DNA from: Moraxella canis
GTDB taxonomy: Bacteria > Pseudomonadota > Gammaproteobacteria > Pseudomonadales > Moraxellaceae
Direction of reading: 5' to 3'
Assembly: GCF_002014965.1 (NCBI RefSeq)
Contig: NZ_MUXT01000012.1
Coordinates: 5,436-32,816, forward strand
DNA: 27,381 nt
Part shown: piece by piece, positions 15,469 to 22,873 of the stretch
Position numbering within the stretch: the first letter of the stretch is position 1
How the letters are laid out: each line of letters starts with the position of its first letter
Translations under genes and position numbers: made by a program
The notes under the pieces: generated by a model
The model's input: the letters and a program-made list of their open reading frames with translations, nothing else
Told to the model about the DNA's origin: nothing
Database searches by the model: none

Positions 15469-18060
15469 ATGACAGTGAATAGCCAATACCGTAAACCCCT
15501 ACCCAATACCGAGCTTGATTATTTTGACACCCGTCAAGCCATCAATGATATCACGCCAAACGCTTATGACAAACTGCCTTATACATCACGCATTTTGGCA
15601 GAGCAACTGGTGCGAAAAGTGAGCGATAAAGACGAACTCACCACCGCATTAAAACAAATCATCAACCGTGAACGCACGTCTGATTTTCCTTGGTATCCGT
15701 GCCGTGTGGTGTGCCATGACATTTTGGGGCAAACCGCCCTTGTGGATTTGGCAGGTTTGCGAGACGCCATCGCCGAGCAAGGGGGCGACCCATCTAAGGT
15801 CAATCCTGTGGTGCAAACTCAGCTGATTGTAGACCATTCTTTGGCGGTGGAGCATGGTGGCTATGACCCTGATGCTTTTGCCAAAAACCGTGCCATTGAA
15901 GACCGCCGAAATGATGACCGTTTTCATTTTATCAACTGGACAAAAACCGCCTTTGAAAACGTGGACGTAATCCCTGCTGGCAACGGCATCATGCACCAAA
16001 TTAACTTAGAGAAAATGTCGCCTGTGGTACAAGTCAAAGACGGCTTGGCTTATCCTGATACTTGTGTGGGGACAGACAGCCATACGCCCCATGTGGACGC
16101 TTTGGGTGTGATTAGTGTGGGTGTGGGCGGACTAGAAGCTGAATGCGTTATGCTTGGCTTGCCATCCATGATGCGATTGCCTGACATTGTCGGCGTGCAT
16201 TTAACAGGTAAAAGACAGGCAGGCATTACCGCCACTGATATTGTGCTTGCTTTGACCGAATTTTTGCGTAAAGAGCGTGTCGTTGGGGCGTATGTGGAGT
16301 TTTTTGGTGAAGGGGCAAGCGTCTTGTCCATCGGCGATAGAGCCACCATTTCCAACATGACCCCTGAATACGGAGCGACCGCAGGGCTATTTTACATTGA
16401 CCAGCAAACCATTGATTATCTACGTTTGACAGGACGTGATGAGAACCAAGTGAAACTGGTTGAAACTTATGCCAAACACACAGGACTGTGGGCGGATAGC
16501 CTAAAAACAGCAGAGTATGAGCGAGTTTTGAGCTTTGATTTATCCAGCGTAACTCGCAACATCGCAGGCCCAAGCAATCCGCACGCTCGTGTCTCAACGG
16601 CTGATTTAAAAGCAAAAGGCATCGCAGGCGTGGTAGAAAACCGCACTGATGGCTTAATGCCTGATGGGGCGGTGATTATCGCAGCGATTACGTCTTGTAC
16701 CAACACATCAAACCCAAGAAACGTTGTCGCTGCCGCCTTACTTGCCAAAAAGGCGAACGAGCTTGGTTTAACTCGCAAACCTTGGGTCAAATCGTCCTTT
16801 GCTCCCGGCTCAAAAGTGGCGGAAATTTATCTAAAAGAAGCCAATTTGTTACCTGAACTTGAAAAATTGGGCTTTGGCATTGTCGCCTTTGCTTGCACCA
16901 CCTGTAATGGCATGAGCGGTGCCCTAACGCCTGAAATTCAGCAAGAAATCATTGACCGTGATTTGTACACCACTGCCGTATTATCAGGCAACCGCAACTT
17001 TGACGGACGCATTCATCCTTACGCCAAACAAGCCTTTTTGGCAAGCCCACCGCTGGTGGTCGCTTATGCCATTGCAGGGACAATCCGCTTTGACATTGAA
17101 AAAGACGTGCTTGGCGTGGTGGACGGCAAAGAAATTCGCCTGATTGATATTTGGCCAAGTGATGAAGAAATTGACGACATCGTGGCTAAATACGTCAAAC
17201 CTGAGCAGTTTCGTGAAGTGTATATCCCCATGTTTAACCTTGACCGCAGTCAAAAGGCGGACAGTCCGCTATATGACTGGCGACCCATGTCCACCTACAT
17301 TCGCCGTCCGCCGTATTGGGAAGGGGCGCTTGCTGGCGAGCGTACCTTAAAGGGCATGCGTCCTTTGGCGATTTTGCCTGACAACATCACCACCGACCAT
17401 TTATCGCCGTCAAACGCCATTTTGCCAAGCTCAGCGGCGGGCGAATATCTGGCCAAAATGGGCTTGCCCGAAGAAGACTTTAACAGCTATGCCACGCACC
17501 GCGGCGACCATTTGACCGCTCAGCGTGCCACTTTTGCCAATCCCAAACTGTTTAATGAAATGGTCAAAAACGACGACGGCACCACCCGTCAAGGCTCGCT
17601 GGCTCGTGTGGAGCCTGAGGGCGAAGTCATGCGTATGTGGGAAGCGATTGAAACCTATATGAACCGCAAACAGCCGCTCATCATCATCGCAGGGGCAGAC
17701 TACGGACAAGGGTCAAGCCGAGACTGGGCAGCCAAAGGCGTGCGACTGGCGGGTGTGGAAGCGATTGTGGCAGAAGGCTTTGAACGCATTCACCGTACCA
17801 ATTTGATTGGTATGGGCGTGCTGCCTTTGCAGTTTAAGGACGGTACGACTCGCCACACGCTGGGTCTTGACGGCACGGAGACCTATGACGTGATTGGTGA
17901 GCTTGCCCCACGCGGTGAGCTGACTTTGGTGGTTAATAAAGCCAATGGCGACACAGTCAAAGTGCCTGTGACTTGCCGACTAGACAGCGACGCCGAAGTC
18001 AAGACTTATAAGGCAGGCGGAGTGTTACAGCAGTTTGCAGGGGAGTTTTTGAAAGGATGA
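15469..18060 (+). CDS. acnD: 2-Methylcitrate dehydratase, Fe/S-dependent (AcnD)
   Basis: AcnD dehydrates 2-methylcitrate, giving an isomer of 2-methyl-cis-aconitate that PrpF corrects. The 863-residue protein is an aconitase-A-type enzyme. The three cluster cysteines are C410 (ITSCTNTSNP), C476 and C479 (ACTTCNG). Other signatures are VGTDSHTPHVDALGV, WVKSSFAPGSK, LPDNITTDHLSPS, and the swivel-domain loop YGQGSSRDWAAKG. The AcnD rather than AcnA call rests on the prpBC/prpF context and overall pattern. The start at 15469 follows ACGGAG with an 8-nt spacer. A longer frame from 15412 would overlap the upstream gene. The last 189 bp (17865-18053) recur at 18711-18899. Confidence 0.95.
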   Translation: MTVNSQYRKPLPNTELDYFDTRQAINDITPNAYDKLPYTSRILAEQLVRKVSDKDELTTALKQIINRERTSDFPWYPCRVVCHDILGQTALVDLAGLRDAIAEQGGDPSKVNPVVQTQLIVDHSLAVEHGGYDPDAFAKNRAIEDRRNDDRFHFINWTKTAFENVDVIPAGNGIMHQINLEKMSPVVQVKDGLAYPDTCVGTDSHTPHVDALGVISVGVGGLEAECVMLGLPSMMRLPDIVGVHLTGKRQAGITATDIVLALTEFLRKERVVGAYVEFFGEGASVLSIGDRATISNMTPEYGATAGLFYIDQQTIDYLRLTGRDENQVKLVETYAKHTGLWADSLKTAEYERVLSFDLSSVTRNIAGPSNPHARVSTADLKAKGIAGVVENRTDGLMPDGAVIIAAITSCTNTSNPRNVVAAALLAKKANELGLTRKPWVKSSFAPGSKVAEIYLKEANLLPELEKLGFGIVAFACTTCNGMSGALTPEIQQEIIDRDLYTTAVLSGNRNFDGRIHPYAKQAFLASPPLVVAYAIAGTIRFDIEKDVLGVVDGKEIRLIDIWPSDEEIDDIVAKYVKPEQFREVYIPMFNLDRSQKADSPLYDWRPMSTYIRRPPYWEGALAGERTLKGMRPLAILPDNITTDHLSPSNAILPSSAAGEYLAKMGLPEEDFNSYATHRGDHLTAQRATFANPKLFNEMVKNDDGTTRQGSLARVEPEGEVMRMWEAIETYMNRKQPLIIIAGADYGQGSSRDWAAKGVRLAGVEAIVAEGFERIHRTNLIGMGVLPLQFKDGTTRHTLGLDGTETYDVIGELAPRGELTLVVNKANGDTVKVPVTCRLDSDAEVKTYKAGGVLQQFAGEFLKG
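17865..18053 (+). repeat. Direct repeat, parent copy: acnD 3' end
   Basis: This stretch inside acnD is repeated without visible difference at 18711-18899 (offset 846). It encodes the swivel-domain end LDGTETYDVIGELAPRG through GEFLK. Confidence 0.95.
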
Positions 18061-18097
18061 GTAGAAGCGCATAATCACATTCTGACTTCTACACAGG

Positions 18098-18132
18098 TTG
18101 GCAGGAAGGTCACATACAAGCTTCCCTGCCAA
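18098..18132 (+). other. Hairpin between acnD and the DUF1810 gene
   Basis: TTGGCAGGAAG (18098-18108) pairs with CTTCCCTGCCAA (18121-18132), leaving one bulged base and a 12-nt loop. No T-run follows, so it is a poor intrinsic terminator. A smaller inverted pair, GTAGAAG (18061-18067) and CTTCTAC, lies just before it. It could stabilise the acnD transcript or mark an old insertion end. Confidence 0.5.
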
Positions 18133-18204
18133 TCATTTATCCGTCGCATTCTATGCATGATGCAATAAATAGCCGTGATTCATTTAGAATTTTGTAAAAA
18201 TTTT

Positions 18205-18663
18205 ATGACGCCCGTTGATTTATCTCGCTTTGAAATTGCTCAAGAAAAAACTTACAATCAAGCCGTTTTAGAGCTGAAAAATGGTAAAAAACTGACTCAT
18301 TGGATGTGGTACATTTTCCCACAAATACAAGGGCTAGGGAAAAGTGCGGCTGCCATTAAATACGCCATCAAAGATTTGGACGAGGCACAAGCCTATCTAA
18401 ACCACCCTATTCTTGGATCAAGACTAATTGAGTGCTGTCACATTTTGTTAGATCTGGACAATAGAACAGCCTTGAATATTTTTGGTAACACCGATTCATT
18501 AAAACTACTATCTAGCCTAACTTTGTTTTCGCTAACACCGAACGCAGATCCTATTTTTGAGAAAGTTTTGGCAAAATATTTTGATGCAAAACCAGATGAT
18601 ACAACCAAGCTCATCTTACAAAAGCAAAGCATTCAAATTGATACTGTCGCCAATATGGATTAG
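18205..18663 (+). CDS. DUF1810 family protein, full-length copy
   Basis: This 152-residue protein matches DUF1810 throughout: DLSRFEIAQEKTYNQAVLEL, KLTHWMWYIFPQIQGLG, YAIKDLDEAQAYLNHPILG, then LKLLSSLTLFSL. The function of the family is unknown; it is small, soluble and common in accessory regions. ATG at 18205 gives the usual family start (MTPVDLSRF). A GTG at 18175 would add ten residues, and neither has a clear ribosome-binding site. The gene lies between two copies of the acnD 3' end, so it entered by recombination there. A truncated second copy is at 21128-21471. Confidence 0.82.
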   Translation: MTPVDLSRFEIAQEKTYNQAVLELKNGKKLTHWMWYIFPQIQGLGKSAAAIKYAIKDLDEAQAYLNHPILGSRLIECCHILLDLDNRTALNIFGNTDSLKLLSSLTLFSLTPNADPIFEKVLAKYFDAKPDDTTKLILQKQSIQIDTVANMD

Positions 18664-18710
18664 TCGATCATCAAAGAGATGGGATGCAAAATTGCAATCA
18701 CTACGCTATC

Positions 18711-18906
18711 TCTTGACGGCACGGAGACCTATGACGTGATTGGTGAGCTTGCCCCACGCGGTGAGCTGACTTTGGTGGTTAATAAAGCCAATGGCGACAC
18801 AGTCAAAGTGCCTGTGACTTGCCGACTAGACAGCGACGCCGAAGTCAAGACTTATAAGGCAGGCGGAGTGTTACAGCAGTTTGCAGGGGAGTTTTTGAAG
18901 GATTAG
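18711..18906 (+). pseudogene. Duplicated acnD 3' end (about 63 codons)
   Basis: 189 bp identical to the end of acnD, then a short divergence that changes the tail from FLKG-stop to FLKD-stop. It lacks a plausible start and encodes only the final part of the swivel domain. It follows the DUF1810 gene by 47 bp. Taken with the intact acnD end it forms a direct repeat bracketing the DUF1810 gene. That is the footprint expected if a DNA segment carrying gene plus acnD end recombined at the acnD terminus. Confidence 0.92.
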
Positions 18907-19013
18907 AAGCTTAACAAAGACACAATTTTGTAGCTTTCAATTAAACATTTGTTATATCTAATATAATAATATAGAACATTATTGTCAGTCTACTGAAATT
19001 GAGAGGAATTTGA

Positions 19014-19958
19014 ATGATAAACCATAAAAAATTTGATAGAGAGATTTTAAAACAAATTAAAACTCTTTATGTTTACGATAATTGGCACGCACCTATTGCG
19101 TTGTTAATGGATTATGCCTTAATTATTTTTGCTATTGTATTGGCTGAATATTCATATTGGTTTTTACCATTAACATTGCTAATTATTGGTAGTCGGCAAA
19201 GAGCATTAGCAACTATTTTGCACGAGGCATCTCATTCTGCACTTACTCGGAATAAGAAATTTGGAAAAATAATCGGAACTTATTTCTCTGGTTACCTTAT
19301 TTTTCAAAGTTGGGATAGCTATACACAATCTCATGTTAAAAATCATCATCCTAAAATAGGTACAGACTTAGACCCAGATTATGATTATTATAAAAGTTCA
19401 GGCGTATTTCATACCCATAGCAAAAAAGAATTTTTTTGTAAATTCTTTTTTGCTCCAATTTTATGTTTAAAATTATTTTCTAATATCAAGTACCTTGTTA
19501 TAAATCGTTTAATGTCTAATGCAAACAAAAAAGAATTGTTGAAAATTTTATTTGTTCATTTAGTGTTTTTTATTTTAGGAACAAAGCTGGTTGGTTATAA
19601 ATTTTATTTTTTGTATTGGTTATTACCCTATCTGACTGTTTTTCAGATGATAACTTGGTTTATTGAATTGGCAGAACACTATCCTATGATTGCTTATACA
19701 AAAAGCAACATAGAAATTTCTAGAAATCGTTTTAGTCATTGTGTAGAACATTTTTTTACAGGAATGCACGGAGAGAATTATCATCTTATCCATCATTTAT
19801 TCCCTGCTATTCCGTTTTGGAATTTAAAAAAAGCTCATTTTATTTTAATGCAAGATGATGAATATCGTTCTATAAATGCACAATTTGGTGGAATTTTTAT
19901 TTCTAACAATAAAAACCCGTCTATGTGGCAACAGTTATTGAGAAAAGAGTATGTCTAA
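19014..19958 (+). CDS. Membrane fatty acid desaturase
   Basis: This 314-residue inner-membrane protein has the three histidine boxes of di-iron desaturases: HEASH (about residues 77-81), HVKNHH (about 110) and HLIHH (about 265), separated by hydrophobic pairs. Enzymes of this group introduce double bonds into acyl lipids using oxygen and an electron donor; the exact substrate is not evident. GAGAGGAA lies upstream of the ATG. Base composition is clearly more AT-rich than the prp genes, which points to horizontal transfer. The stop overlaps the EamA gene start by 8 nt, so the two form one unit. Confidence 0.87.
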   Translation: MINHKKFDREILKQIKTLYVYDNWHAPIALLMDYALIIFAIVLAEYSYWFLPLTLLIIGSRQRALATILHEASHSALTRNKKFGKIIGTYFSGYLIFQSWDSYTQSHVKNHHPKIGTDLDPDYDYYKSSGVFHTHSKKEFFCKFFFAPILCLKLFSNIKYLVINRLMSNANKKELLKILFVHLVFFILGTKLVGYKFYFLYWLLPYLTVFQMITWFIELAEHYPMIAYTKSNIEISRNRFSHCVEHFFTGMHGENYHLIHHLFPAIPFWNLKKAHFILMQDDEYRSINAQFGGIFISNNKNPSMWQQLLRKEYV

Positions 19959-20871
19959 AATAATGTTGGGGATTTTATTGGCTTTATCTGCGGCTGCTCT
20001 GAACGCATCTATTGGTATTTTCAGTAAAATATTGTTGCAAAATGGATTAAATCCACAAGATATTGCCTTTTTTAAAACAGTATCGGCATTTTTAATATTA
20101 AGTTTAATTTTAGTTAAAAAACCGTTTTCTGAGCAAAAAAGTGTTGTGGTTGGTGAAAATGCTTTTGAAACTATTGGTTGGACTTCAATATTATTAAAAG
20201 TGGCGATTTGTGCATTTTTGGGAATTTTTGTTTTGTTTTTCTTTGAAACTACGGCTTATCAATATGGTTTTGCTTCTAATGTTGTTGTTGTTTTGATGGC
20301 TTCCGCTTCGGTGTCTGCATTGATTTTTGGTAAGATTTTGTTAAATGAACAACTAACCATTTCTGCAATATTGGGGACTTTGTTGGCAATTATTGGTATA
20401 TTTGCCATTTCTTGGTCTGGCGGTAGTAATTTTAATATGTTATTAAATGCTATTTTGGCGGGTACTGGTTATGGTATTTTTTCTGTATTGGTAAAGAGGT
20501 TTTCATTAAATGGTGGAATTTATTTAACAAGACTATTTATGCTATTTGGTAGTATATATTTATTTTTTCCTTATATGCTAAATATACATACCATTGATTG
20601 GAACTCAGTTATTGTTGCTAATATATTGGCATTAGCAATTTTACCAACTATATTGGGATTTTATTGTACAACCAAAGCATTAAACTATTTAACTGCTGCA
20701 AAAGTGCAAGTAACAGAGTTATCGGAGCCTATTTTTGCGGTTATTATGGCTTGGATGTTTTTAAGTGAATTGCCTAGCTATCAGTTTTTTATTGGAGCAG
20801 TGTTTATTATTTTTGGCATAATTTTAATTAACCAAATGCACCAAAATTGGTTATCCAAAAGTAAATTTTAA
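19951..20871 (+). CDS. EamA-family (DMT) transporter, low GC
   Basis: This 306-residue protein has about ten hydrophobic segments in two halves: MLGILLALSAAALNASIGIF at the start, then VVLMASASVSALIFGKILLNEQL, and in the second half VTELSEPIFAVIMAWMFLSE. It starts inside the desaturase gene and shares its AT-rich composition, so the pair was probably acquired together. Substrate unknown. It ends 14 nt before the first prpF scar, which begins at a start codon with its own AAAGGAA. Confidence 0.87.
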   Translation: MSKIMLGILLALSAAALNASIGIFSKILLQNGLNPQDIAFFKTVSAFLILSLILVKKPFSEQKSVVVGENAFETIGWTSILLKVAICAFLGIFVLFFFETTAYQYGFASNVVVVLMASASVSALIFGKILLNEQLTISAILGTLLAIIGIFAISWSGGSNFNMLLNAILAGTGYGIFSVLVKRFSLNGGIYLTRLFMLFGSIYLFFPYMLNIHTIDWNSVIVANILALAILPTILGFYCTTKALNYLTAAKVQVTELSEPIFAVIMAWMFLSELPSYQFFIGAVFIIFGIILINQMHQNWLSKSKF

Positions 20872-20885
20872 TAAAGGAACTTAAA

Positions 20886-20928
20886 ATGCAAACCCCAACC
20901 CGTGCCACCTAAATGCGTGGCGGTACTT
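20886..20928 (+). pseudogene. prpF 5' scar A
   Basis: ATG CAA ACC, then GCC ACC and ATGCGTGGCGGTACTT match the first ~14 codons of prpF (23857). Codons 4-6 differ (PTR instead of SVK) and the tyrosine codon at 9 has become TAA, so only eight residues (MQTPTRAT) would be made. An AAAGGAA precedes the ATG. The different codons suggest a source strain with a diverged prpF. Homology to prpF ends at GGTACTT, where the toxin-antitoxin control region begins. Confidence 0.85.
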
Positions 20929-21139
20929 AAAGCCATCTTTAGGTGGCTTTGGTCTAAATTTAGTGCTAAAATAAAACTAAATTTTAGCACTAAATTTAGA
21001 ACTTATTAGGGGAAACTAAATGCAGCCATTGTACGCTGGGCAATCTGCCAGTATTTCAGAGTTAAAACGCAACCCAAGTTTATTGATTGAACAGGCGATG
21101 GGAGAGCCGATTGTCATTTTAAATCACAATACGCCATCA
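20904..21139 (+). repeat. Toxin-antitoxin leader repeat, copy 1
   Basis: About 236 bp repeated at 22167-22402 (offset 1263) with only a handful of differences. It covers the prpF scar tail, the control region with the long palindrome, and the first 40 antitoxin codons. The repeat ends exactly where the first copy switches into DUF1810 sequence. Confidence 0.92.
20953..21000. promoter_or_regulatory. Long palindrome upstream of the truncated antitoxin (orphan operator candidate)
   Basis: Two perfectly complementary 20-bp arms (20953-20972 and 20981-21000; TCTAAATTTAGTGCTAAAAT and its complement) flank an 8-nt spacer, ending 19 bp before the antitoxin ATG. Phd/YefM-type antitoxins bind palindromes at this position to repress their operon. 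Here the downstream antitoxin is truncated and no toxin follows. Confidence 0.6.
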
Positions 21140-21169
21140 AAGATTTGGACGAGGCACAAGCCTATCTAA
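21020..21169 (+). pseudogene. Truncated Phd/YefM antitoxin fused out of frame to DUF1810
   Basis: The first 40 codons equal the intact antitoxin (MQPLYAGQSASISELKRNPS to HNTPS). The reading frame then enters the DUF1810 fragment in the wrong frame and stops after nine foreign residues. The retained part is the DNA-binding N-terminal half of a Phd-type antitoxin and lacks the toxin-binding tail. The same ribosome-binding region (AGGGGAAACTAA) as the intact gene is present, so a short peptide could be made. Confidence 0.88.
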
Positions 21170-21471
21170 ACCACCCTATTCTTGGATCAAGACTAATTGA
21201 GTGCTGTCACATTTTGTTAGATCTGGACAATAGAACAGCCTTGAATATTTTTGGTAACACCGATTCATTAAAACTACTATCTAGCCTAACTTTGTTTTCG
21301 CTAACACCGAACGCAGATCCTATTTTTGAGAAAGTTTTGGCAAAATATTTTGATGCAAAACCAGATGATACAACCAAGCTCATCTTACAAAAGCAAAGCA
21401 TTCAAATTGATACTGTCGCCAATATGGATTAGTCGATCATCAAAGAGATGGGATGTAAAATTGCAATCACT
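21128..21471 (+). pseudogene. DUF1810 gene, 5'-truncated second copy
   Basis: 344 bp repeat of 18359-18702 (offset 2769) with one visible difference near the end (C to T at 21455). It lacks the first ~51 codons of the gene, including the HWMWYIFPQ motif. The joint to the antitoxin falls within AATACGCCATCA, where both parents are nearly identical, so a short-homology exchange is likely. The repeat continues ~40 bp past the stop codon into the spacer that in the first copy leads to the acnD duplicate. Confidence 0.93.
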
Positions 21472-21477
21472 CTTAAG

Positions 21478-21492
21478 CGGGGGAGTTTTTGA
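21478..21492 (+). repeat. Minimal acnD-end scar
   Basis: The bases CGGGGGAGTTTTTGA match the acnD terminus (GCAGGGGAGTTTTTGA) over about 13-14 bases. They lie 6 bp after the truncated DUF1810 copy. In the first copy the same DUF1810 spacer leads to a 189-bp acnD end, so this is probably the same junction after an internal deletion. It is short, so the call rests on position. Confidence 0.55.
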
Positions 21493-21504
21493 GTCAATAA
21501 AATG

Positions 21505-21536
21505 AAAATAGCGTTAGTTTTTACTAACGCTATTTT
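21505..21536. terminator. Bidirectional rho-independent terminator
   Basis: AAAATAGCGTTAG (21505-21517) and CTAACGCTATTTT (21524-21536) form a perfect 13-bp stem with a 6-nt loop and A/T tails on both sides. It directly follows the stop codon of the minus-strand lipoprotein gene and would also stop plus-strand transcription from the DUF1810 fragment. Confidence 0.85.
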
Positions 21537-21537
21537 G

Positions 21538-22014
21538 TTACATAAAAGGCTTATTGATATTAAGTGTAAGCCAAATTTTATCTGCCGTGCAATTTGAATT
21601 GTTAATATCATCAATAAAATCTTTGGTGTATTTCGCTTCTGAACCACCAACACTGACTGTGTCGCCAAGTTTAAATTTTTCACCGTGATTATTTCCAATC
21701 CAAAATGGCTCATTTTGCCATTTGACATAAATACCAGTAACTAAAACCAAACGGTCATCAATATACAGACAACCATTTTTTTCATTAAGAATACCTGTAT
21801 AAAAAGCAGCATCTCCCACTTCTTCTAACTTCTCTAAGTGAGCAACAAAAACAGATGGGTTGTGTTGGTCGTTAGGTATTTGTTGTGTCGATAATGTGGC
21901 TGTTTTCTCGTGGTTTGGCTTAGTATTTATAGGTTCTTTTGAAGTTTCAATATTAGGCTGTTGGCAACCTAATAGCGTCATCAAAAGAATACCTAACATG
22001 TACTTATTTAGCAT
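21538..22014 (-). CDS. Small lipoprotein of unknown function
   Basis: This 158-residue protein has a signal peptide with lipobox LLGC (cysteine near residue 17), then a threonine/lysine/proline-rich linker. A folded part follows: FVAHLEKLEEVGDAAFYTGI, GCLYIDDRLVLVTGIYVKWQ, KFKLGDTVSVGGSEAKYTKD, ending in INKPFM. I do not recognise the domain. The glycine-spaced beta-rich pattern suggests a small OB- or beta-barrel-type fold, which is a guess. ATG at 22014 is preferred to the GTG at 22023 because GGAG lies 8 nt before it. It is the only minus-strand gene in the acnD-prpF gap, with its own terminator. Confidence 0.72.
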   Translation of the reverse strand: MLNKYMLGILLMTLLGCQQPNIETSKEPINTKPNHEKTATLSTQQIPNDQHNPSVFVAHLEKLEEVGDAAFYTGILNEKNGCLYIDDRLVLVTGIYVKWQNEPFWIGNNHGEKFKLGDTVSVGGSEAKYTKDFIDDINNSNCTADKIWLTLNINKPFM

Positions 22015-22148
22015 AAAGAACACTCCAGCCAGTTGGTAGATAATCCATTGTCATATAGAAAATGTATTTTACTATAAAAGAAATGTATGTCATTATAAAA
22101 TATAAATCAAGCGTTTTATAAACAATCTTTTAGACAAGGAACAAAACC

Positions 22149-22190
22149 ATACAAACATCAGTCAAAGCCACCTACATGCGTGGCGATACT
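22149..22190 (+). pseudogene. prpF 5' scar B (start codon lost)
   Basis: The sequence from 22149 matches the prpF start (CAAACATCAGTCAAAGCCAC, then TACATGCGTGG) except that the ATG is ATA and the GGT codon before ACT is GAT. Codons 4-6 match the local prpF rather than scar A. A preceding AGACAAGGA resembles the sequence before scar C. Homology ends at ATACTT, where the toxin-antitoxin leader starts, as in scar A. Confidence 0.85.
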
Positions 22191-22402
22191 TAAAGCCATC
22201 TTTAGGTGGCTTTGGTCTAAATTTAGTGCTAAAATAAAACTCAATTTTAGCACTAAATTTAGAACTTATTAGGGGAAACTAAATGCAGCCATTGTACGCT
22301 GGGCAATCTGCCAGTATTTCAGAATTAAAACGCAACCCAAGTTTATTGATTGAACAGGCGATGGGAGAGCCGATTGTCATTTTAAATCACAATACACCAT
22401 CA
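22167..22402 (+). repeat. Toxin-antitoxin leader repeat, copy 2
   Basis: Partner of 20904-21139. This copy continues into the complete antitoxin and toxin genes, so it is the arrangement from which the other was derived. Confidence 0.92.
22216..22263. promoter_or_regulatory. Long palindrome before the antitoxin gene (operator candidate)
   Basis: Identical 20-bp arms to the copy at 20953-21000 (22216-22235 and 22244-22263), with one spacer base changed. It ends 19 bp before the antitoxin ATG, where autoregulatory operators of Phd/YefM-RelE systems lie. As RNA it would form a strong AT-rich hairpin just before the ribosome-binding site. Which role applies cannot be told from sequence. Confidence 0.65.
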
Positions 22403-22549
22403 GCTTATCTTGTTCCTAGTGAAACTTTTGAAAAAATGATGGAGTTATTGGATGATGTTAAACTCAACCGCTTGTGCGATGAACGAACAAAGGACTTGAA
22501 CAAAGCTGTTTCGGTAACCCTAGATGAGTTATTAAGCGATGACTTTTGA
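22283..22549 (+). CDS. Type II antitoxin, Phd/YefM family
   Basis: This 88-residue protein begins MQPLYAGQSASISELKRNPS and continues LLIEQAMGEPIVILNHNTPSAYLVP, the Phd/YefM DNA-binding fold. An acidic C-terminal tail (TLDELLSDDF) would wrap the toxin. It neutralises the adjacent RelE-type toxin and is expected to repress the operon through the palindrome upstream. AGGGGAAACTAA precedes the ATG. Its end overlaps the toxin start by 11 nt, typical of coupled pairs. It resembles the StbD branch in size and order. Confidence 0.9.
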   Translation: MQPLYAGQSASISELKRNPSLLIEQAMGEPIVILNHNTPSAYLVPSETFEKMMELLDDVKLNRLCDERTKDLNKAVSVTLDELLSDDF

Positions 22550-22859
22550 GCTTAAATTTATACCACAAGCTAAAAAGGAATGGCGAAAGTTAGCACCCAC
22601 CATCAAGGCACAATTTACCAAAAAATTGGCTGAACGCCTAGAAAATCCGCATGTGCCATCAGCACGATTATCAGGCAGTACCAATCGCTACAAAATCAAA
22701 CTAAGAGCGGTTGGCTATCGCTTGGTATATGAAGTGGTGGATGATGTATTGATAGTCTATGTCATCGCTGTGGGTAAACGTGAAAATAATCATGTCTATG
22801 ATATGATGGCGCAAAGAGAGCTTGAGTTAGACGAAACCCATTCAGACGACAAGCTATAA
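22539..22859 (+). CDS. RelE/StbE-type toxin
   Basis: This 106-residue protein has the RelE superfamily pattern: FELKFIPQAKKEWRKLAPTIK, QFTKKLAERLENPHVPSARL, YKIKLRAVGYRLVYEVVDDV, IVYVIAVGKRENNHVYD. RelE-type toxins cleave mRNA on the ribosome; conserved basic and aromatic residues (the K/R of LRAVGYRL, the C-terminal Y) are in place, so it looks active. It is longer than many RelE toxins by a charged ~10-residue tail. It is the last gene of the pair and ends 14 nt before prpF scar C. Confidence 0.9.
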   Translation: MTFELKFIPQAKKEWRKLAPTIKAQFTKKLAERLENPHVPSARLSGSTNRYKIKLRAVGYRLVYEVVDDVLIVYVIAVGKRENNHVYDMMAQRELELDETHSDDKL

Positions 22860-22873
22860 GACAAGGAGTAATC

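Noticed and set aside
18679..18906. Open frame that could be read as a small gene
   Set aside because: It is the duplicated end of acnD preceded by spacer; no ribosome-binding site and only a fragment of a domain.
21145..21432. Second functional DUF1810 gene
   Set aside because: The frame starts only at a TTG and misses the first third of the domain, including HWMWYIFPQ; it is a truncated duplicate.
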